Below, piece by piece: positions 5,467 through 8,157 of a DNA stretch of 8,157 nt (its first letter is position 1; every line of letters begins with the position of its first letter). Source of the stretch: Phycisphaeraceae bacterium (GTDB taxonomy: Bacteria > Planctomycetota > Phycisphaerae > Phycisphaerales > Phycisphaeraceae). Under the pieces are notes generated by a model. It saw only the letters and a program-made list of their open reading frames with translations. It had not been told where the DNA came from and did not search any database. A program made the translations under genes and the position numbers. The stretch is taken from positions 1 through 8,157 of the forward strand of contig JADZCW010000011.1 of NCBI GenBank assembly GCA_020851395.1, written 5' to 3'.

Positions 5467-6627
5467 CTACCACTTGGCCACGGTCATCTCGCCGTCGTGA
5501 CGCAGCAGGTCCTTGAGCTGCGGCTTTTCCAGGACCCGGATCGTCATGTGATAGCTGCGGGTCTGGCCGGGTTCGAGCCACTGCGCCGCCTTGGGGTGCT
5601 TGTCGTTGTCCTTGCCCAGCAGCGAGCCGCAGAAGGGCTCGACGCCGGTGACGTACGACCCCGCCGGGCCGAGGTGCTGCCAGTTCGTCAAACGCGGCAG
5701 CGAGGCCACGTCGTACTCGAGCTCCACGCCCAGGCCGAGTCGCGCGTTGACCAGCCCGACATGGGCCACCCCCTGGCGATCCGGCTGGGGGTCGATCACG
5801 ACCACGTCCTCCCCCTTGCCGCGGTGCTCGGGCCTGGGCCCGGCGAGGGTCTTGAACCGCTTGAGCGACGCGGCGGTGGCCTCGCGGCCGATGTGCATCG
5901 CCTTGCCGCGATAGACCAGTCGCGTACCCGCGTCGGCCAGGGGGTACCCGAAATTGCAGTGATACATCCAGTTGTGGGCCACGGTGATGTTCGAGCGGTT
6001 GGTCACCTGGTCGTAGATGTGAATCATCGGCTCGCCGAGCAGGCACTGGATCTGCCTCCGCACCTCCACCACCGGCTGGAACATGCGGGCCTCACGGATG
6101 ATCAACGACAAGAGCATCTCGCGGCGACCGCGTGCGGGGTCGGGGTTGACGAGCATCTCGATCGAGGCGGGGGTGTTGGAGTGGTTGCCGTGCAGCGCCA
6201 CGTCCAGGCCGTCTTCCTTGCGGGGTGGGCCGATGTAGCGCGGGCCGCAGGTGGTGACCAGGCCCGCCGGCCAGTTGTCCAGCCAGAGAATCCCCTGCCG
6301 GGCGGCCAGGCTCGGCGGAGCGTAGTCGTTCGGCGAAAGGTACGCCAGGCTGTGCGGCCCATGGAAGGCCTCGACGATGTCCCCCCCGCGATCGAGGGCG
6401 ACCACGAAACGCAGCGGCGAGCCGGTGTTGATCATCGCCACCCGCGCCGCGTGGCTGTGCCCGCCGGCGTTGGGGTAGTCCAGCGTGCCGGTGCGGATGC
6501 CGCCGAGTTGCTGGACGTTGTCGCAACGAACCTCGGAAAGATCCAGCGGCCCGGCGGACATCGACCTTACCGACGTGGCCGCGGACGCGGGCTTGGCGGA
6601 GGACGAGACACGACGCATCGCGGGCAT
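5467..6627 (-). CDS. DUF4432 family, aldose 1-epimerase (mutarotase)-like protein
   Basis: This 386-residue protein matches the galactose-mutarotase-like beta-sandwich family DUF4432. Visible landmarks are G-G-D-I-V-E-A-F in the first third, L-H-G-N-H-S-N-T-P-A around H146, H-N-W-M-Y-H223-C-N-F-G-Y-P, and G-V-E-P-F-C-G near the C-terminus. Conserved histidines and acids at these places in mutarotase-like proteins bind a sugar ring, so a carbohydrate-converting or -binding role is likely, though DUF4432 has no settled reaction that I can name. There is no convincing signal peptide. ATG at 6627 has AGGAG eight bases upstream; the open frame continues to 7311 but overlaps two other genes without any start signal. 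Two hairpins with CAGGA loops precede the start. Confidence 0.87.
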   Translation of the reverse strand: MPAMRRVSSSAKPASAATSVRSMSAGPLDLSEVRCDNVQQLGGIRTGTLDYPNAGGHSHAARVAMINTGSPLRFVVALDRGGDIVEAFHGPHSLAYLSPNDYAPPSLAARQGILWLDNWPAGLVTTCGPRYIGPPRKEDGLDVALHGNHSNTPASIEMLVNPDPARGRREMLLSLIIREARMFQPVVEVRRQIQCLLGEPMIHIYDQVTNRSNITVAHNWMYHCNFGYPLADAGTRLVYRGKAMHIGREATAASLKRFKTLAGPRPEHRGKGEDVVVIDPQPDRQGVAHVGLVNARLGLGVELEYDVASLPRLTNWQHLGPAGSYVTGVEPFCGSLLGKDNDKHPKAAQWLEPGQTRSYHMTIRVLEKPQLKDLLRHDGEMTVAKW

Positions 6628-6632
6628 GGGAA

Positions 6633-6664
6633 CCACTCCTGGTGGGGCGCCGCTCCTGGCGGCG
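6633..6664 (-). promoter_or_regulatory. Two leader hairpins with identical CAGGA loops (CsrA-like sites)
   Basis: In minus-strand RNA the DUF4432 leader reads CGCCGC-CAGGA-GCGGCG (6664-6648) and then CCAC-CAGGA-GUGG (6645-6633). Stems are perfect (6 bp and 4 bp), both loops are five bases and identical, and the second GGA is part of the Shine-Dalgarno AGGAG. The two GGA triplets are 17 nt apart. CsrA/RsmE proteins are known to bind GGA in hairpin loops, commonly at two sites with one over the ribosome binding site, which blocks translation. The structure is seen; CsrA binding is inferred and no csrA gene is in the window. Confidence 0.55.
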
Positions 6665-6680
6665 TGCGCGTGAGACCGGC

Positions 6681-6686
6681 TAGAAT
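6681..6686 (+). promoter_or_regulatory. Probable -10 box for the FmdB-type gene
   Basis: TAGAAT preceded by GGC lies 65 bp upstream of the zinc-ribbon gene's start codon. It is the same hexamer as at 3214. No -35 box is recognisable in the GC-rich DNA upstream, which also holds the divergent DUF4432 leader. Confidence 0.4.
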
Positions 6687-6750
6687 GTACGTCAGAGACG
6701 CACGTCTGGGAAACTCCAGGCCGGCGATCGATCCGAAGGAGCCCGCCGAA

Positions 6751-7002
6751 ATGCCTATCTATGAGTACGAGTGCAGCGACTGCGGCCACGTGACCGAGCA
6801 GCTCCGCCGGATGAGCGACGCCGACGGCAAGGTCGCCTGCGAGTCCTGCGGCAGCCGCAAGACGCACCGCAAGCACAGCGTGTTCAGCGCCTGCGGGTGC
6901 CAGTCCAGCGGGGCCTCGTCCGCGGCGGGCTCGACGGCTGGCGGGGCCCACGCGGCGGGCTGCCCATGCTGCCACGGCGGGGGCGGGATGTGCGGTCTTT
7001 AA
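6751..7002 (+). CDS. FmdB-family zinc ribbon protein with Cys-rich tail
   Basis: This 83-residue protein starts with the family's hallmark M-P-I-Y-E-Y-E-C and carries two CxxC pairs (C8/C11 and C30/C33) that form a zinc ribbon. Members are small putative regulatory proteins whose molecular role is largely unknown; the name comes from a gene linked to formamidase/acetamidase regulation. After the ribbon there is a basic H/K/R segment (36-42), then a low-complexity Gly/Ala/Ser linker (51-70) and a second cysteine group: C48 and C50 before the linker, C71, C73, C74, H75 and C81 after it. AAGGAG lies nine bases before ATG 6751. It is transcribed alone, divergent from the DUF4432 gene. Confidence 0.92.
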   Translation: MPIYEYECSDCGHVTEQLRRMSDADGKVACESCGSRKTHRKHSVFSACGCQSSGASSAAGSTAGGAHAAGCPCCHGGGGMCGL

Positions 7003-7058
7003 TGGGTCAAGGGGGGGAGATATTCCCCGCGAAACCGCAGAGAAATCGCAAAAAAAGC

Positions 7059-7086
7059 TTGGCTCGGGCCGCCCGCGGGGTATGAT
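7059..7086 (+). promoter_or_regulatory. Promoter for the 77-residue protein gene
   Basis: TTGGCT (7059-7064) and TATGAT (7081-7086) are separated by 16 bp, and a run of seven A precedes the -35 box. Predicted transcription starts near 7093, leaving a leader of about 24 nt that contains the ribosome binding site. It is one of the two best two-box promoters in the window. Confidence 0.55.
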
Positions 7087-7116
7087 TAGGGCGGGGAGAG
7101 AGGAAGGAGGTACGCC

Positions 7117-7350
7117 ATGGCGACGCCTTCCACATCCAAGCATCTTGACCGGTTCCTCAAGCTCCAACTGAACATGCAATGCGGCGCCCTGACGCCGCCG
7201 CAGCAGTGGGTTTGTCAGACACAGACGGGCCGGGCCGAGCACGTGCGGCCCCGGCACCCGATGAGACGGCTGCTGGCGCAGGTCCGCGCGGTGCGGCGAT
7301 CGGCGGATCACAGCTACGGGTCGGACACGTTGCCGACGCTGCGAGCCTGA
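7117..7350 (+). CDS. Small basic protein of unknown function, 77 residues
   Basis: I do not recognise this protein. Expression signals are strong: AAGGAGGT (7104-7111) five bases before ATG, a two-box promoter upstream and an 11-bp terminator hairpin downstream, so it is a complete single-gene unit. GC-rich third codon positions agree with real coding. The N-terminal half is an amphipathic-looking stretch (H9-L10-D-R-F-L-K-L-Q-L-N-M) with two cysteines (C22, C33). The second half is rich in Arg/His (R-A-E-H-V-R-P-R-H-P-M-R-R, then R-A-V-R-R), with no signal peptide or membrane segment. A nucleic-acid-binding role would fit the charge but is only a guess. The overlapping open frame from 7179 is a shadow because it runs through the terminator. 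Confidence 0.7.
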   Translation: MATPSTSKHLDRFLKLQLNMQCGALTPPQQWVCQTQTGRAEHVRPRHPMRRLLAQVRAVRRSADHSYGSDTLPTLRA

Positions 7351-7404
7351 TCGGCCGCGCGACCTTCAGCGGAACGGAGATCGGCCAGCCGTTCATCGAT
7401 CAAG

Positions 7405-7423
7405 GGGCGGCGCAAGACCGCCC
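7405..7423 (+). other. Short hairpin before the terminator
   Basis: GGGCGG (7405-7410) pairs with CCGCCC (7418-7423) around a 7-nt loop, in the 3' untranslated region of the small-protein gene, nine bases before the terminator stem. It has no T-run, so it is not a terminator itself, but could protect the RNA end. Weak evidence. Confidence 0.3.
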
Positions 7424-7431
7424 ACGGACTC

Positions 7432-7467
7432 AGACCCTCGCCCCCGTGCCAGGCGAGGGTCTTTTTT
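7432..7467 (+). terminator. Strong intrinsic terminator of the small-protein gene
   Basis: AGACCCTCGCC (7432-7442) pairs perfectly with GGCGAGGGTCT (7452-7462), an 11-bp stem with a 9-nt loop followed by a run of six T (7462-7467). It separates the small-protein gene from the YjbQ-family gene. Confidence 0.92.
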
Positions 7468-7491
7468 CATGCCGGGTGTCGGGGTCGGGCT

Positions 7492-7497
7492 TATACT
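7492..7497 (+). promoter_or_regulatory. Probable -10 box for the YjbQ-family gene
   Basis: TATACT lies 75 bp before the YjbQ-family start codon and just after the preceding terminator, where a new promoter is needed. No clear -35 box is visible at the expected spacing. Confidence 0.4.
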
Positions 7498-7572
7498 CGG
7501 CGTCGTGATCCGTCATCGCCTTGCGGGGGCGCGGCCGTTGTTCGTGATCCTGCCGATGTGGAAAGGCCCCCG

Positions 7573-7974
7573 ATGCTCAGTTTCTCCGTCCAGACGCACG
7601 ACCACGACCAGATGCTCGACATCACCGAGCAGGTGCAGCAGGCCCTGGACCGCAGCGGGATCCGGCAGGGCGCAGCGATCGTTTACGTCCCGCACACCAC
7701 CGCGGCCGTGACGATCAACGAGAACGCCGACCCCGACGTGGCCCACGACATCCTGCACGACCTGGACCGGATGGTCCCCTGGGAGCAGCAGGCCTACCGC
7801 CACGATGAGGGCAACAGCGCCGCCCACGCCAAGGCGGCGATGGTCGGCCACTCGGTCACGGTGCTGATCGATCAGGGCAGGCTACGGATGGGCCGGTGGC
7901 AGGGCATCTTCTTCTGTGAGTTCGATGGGCCGCGTCATCGCGAGGTGCACGTTCAGTTCTTGTCCGGCGTCTGA
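7573..7974 (+). CDS. yjbQ: YjbQ/UPF0047 family protein
   Basis: This 133-residue protein has the family's normal length and motif order: D-I-T-E-Q-V near residue 16, V-P-H41-T-T-A-A-V-T-I-N-E-N-A-D-P-D (39-55), a distal N81-S-A-A-H85 and the C-terminal signature S94-V-T-V-L-I-D-Q-G-x4-G-R-W-Q-G-I. Histidines H41 and H85 lie in the conserved patches thought to form the active site. E. coli YjbQ has weak thiamine-phosphate synthase activity, and the physiological role of the family is not settled. The usual G-T-W-Q reads G-R-W-Q here. I chose ATG 7573 because AAAGG lies six bases upstream and the N-terminus then matches the family; a GTG at 7558 would add five residues and overlap that Shine-Dalgarno. 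Single-gene unit. Confidence 0.92.
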   Translation: MLSFSVQTHDHDQMLDITEQVQQALDRSGIRQGAAIVYVPHTTAAVTINENADPDVAHDILHDLDRMVPWEQQAYRHDEGNSAAHAKAAMVGHSVTVLIDQGRLRMGRWQGIFFCEFDGPRHREVHVQFLSGV

Positions 7975-8030
7975 TCCAATATTGCAGAGAACGACGTTCG
8001 CGGCGAGGACGTGAGTGAGATGCCGCGCAT

Positions 8031-8064
8031 AAAAAACCCCGCTGCCGCCGAGGCGACAACGGGG
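8031..8064 (-). terminator. Intrinsic terminator on the minus strand
   Basis: In minus-strand RNA, CCCCG (8064-8060) pairs with CGGGG (8041-8037). The stem continues inward with G-C, A-U and two G-U pairs to a small loop, and is followed by a run of six U (8036-8031). There is no T-run on the plus side, so it serves leftward transcription only. No minus-strand gene is found immediately to its right within the window, which points to the short transcript described above. Confidence 0.65.
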
Positions 8065-8122
8065 CGGAGGGGAGAAAGCTCTTTCTTAAACTCCACCGTC
8101 GGCCGTTCCGGGCTCCGCTCAC
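8031..8122 (-). ncRNA. Candidate small RNA of about 90 nt
   Basis: A two-box promoter at 8129-8157 and an intrinsic terminator at 8031-8064, both on the minus strand, define a transcript of about 92 nt with no convincing ORF or Shine-Dalgarno plus start codon. It can fold: GGUGGAG (8097-8091) pairs with CUCCGCC (8069-8063) with one G-U, enclosing AGAAA-GAGC-UUUCU (8086-8073), and a terminator hairpin closes the 3' end. The first stem overlaps the terminator stem by two bases. It does not look like 4.5S, 6S or tmRNA to me. It lies in an intergenic region downstream of the YjbQ-family gene. An alternative is that the promoter drives a transcript whose only role is to be terminated, or that the promoter boxes are chance. 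Confidence 0.42.
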
Positions 8123-8128
8123 CACTTT

Positions 8129-8157
8129 TTTGTAGCGCGACGGTATTAGGATGTCAA
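8129..8157 (-). promoter_or_regulatory. Minus-strand promoter at the right edge
   Basis: Reading leftward, a perfect TTGACA (8157-8152) and TACAAA (8134-8129) are separated by exactly 17 bp. The -10 box matches the consensus at four of six positions. It is the only perfect -35 hexamer noted in the window at the correct distance from a -10-like box. It would start RNA near 8122. Confidence 0.5.

Noticed and set aside
6696..6707. AGACG-CA-CGTCT dyad downstream of the TAGAAT box as an operator for the FmdB gene
   Set aside because: Only 5-bp arms and a single copy, with no regulator nearby; too weak to report as a site.
5497..6750. Long plus-strand open frame running into the FmdB gene, as if it were a fusion protein
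   Set aside because: It is antisense to the well-supported DUF4432 gene, is low-complexity Arg/Gly/Val sequence, and FmdB has its own Shine-Dalgarno and family-typical start at 6751.
7014..7028. GGGGA-GATAT-TCCCC hairpin after the FmdB stop codon as terminator
   Set aside because: Five-bp stem with no following T-run; a short stem of this kind can occur by chance.
6628..7311. N-terminal extension of the DUF4432 frame up to 7311
   Set aside because: It runs antisense through the FmdB and small-protein genes, has no domain content, and the family-like start at 6627 has a good ribosome binding site.
7856..8125. Minus-strand open frame across the right-hand intergenic region
   Set aside because: Its sequence is Arg/Ser-rich with no domain, it runs through the terminator at 8031-8064 and into the YjbQ-family gene antisense.

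Overview
The window reads as chromosomal DNA of a high-GC, gene-dense bacterium. My best guess is a planctomycete, probably Phycisphaerae-like. This rests on the mix of protein types: a WCGDC thioredoxin, a plant-like LeuD, a DUF4432 mutarotase-like protein, an FmdB zinc ribbon, a lipoprotein and a secreted protein I cannot place. It also rests on TATAAT/TAGAAT-type -10 boxes with weak -35 boxes. No marker gene fixes the taxonomy. I see no phage or transposase gene, tRNA, rRNA or CRISPR array.

Layout, left to right. (1) 1-1273: a minus-strand pair, a TetR-family repressor followed by a thioredoxin-like gene cut by the left edge. The gap between them holds a hairpin that covers the thioredoxin gene's ribosome binding site. 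The tetR gene is divergent from a SAM-dependent methyltransferase, and their shared 164-bp intergenic region carries two TTGAC-N5-GTCAA dyads 22 bp apart, the probable operators. (2) 1274-3040: the methyltransferase (plus) converges on leuD (minus), with a bidirectional terminator between them. (3) 3041-3291: leuD promoter, a large inverted repeat built from a GGGTACR heptamer, then a plausible promoter for the next unit. (4) 3292-5447: a tight plus-strand run of lipoprotein, sugar-phosphate isomerase/epimerase-like TIM barrel and secreted protein, which converges on a minus-strand DUF4432 gene (5467-6627). (5) 6628-7002: a divergent FmdB-type zinc ribbon gene. (6) 7059-7467: a stand-alone small-protein gene with its own promoter, strong Shine-Dalgarno and strong terminator. 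(7) 7492-7974: a YjbQ-family gene. (8) 7975-8157: a minus-strand promoter and terminator about 90 nt apart with no good ORF between them, a candidate small RNA.

The genes are mostly separate short units and not one pathway. The clearest functional links are the TetR-methyltransferase divergon and the possible carbohydrate link between the isomerase-like gene and the DUF4432 gene. The signals most worth following are non-coding: two consecutive hairpins with identical CAGGA loops in the DUF4432 leader (a CsrA-like layout, the second covering the Shine-Dalgarno), the candidate small RNA at the right edge, the tandem TetR operators, the thioredoxin leader hairpin and the heptamer inverted repeat. 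I did not find a clear new multi-gene defence or metabolic system.
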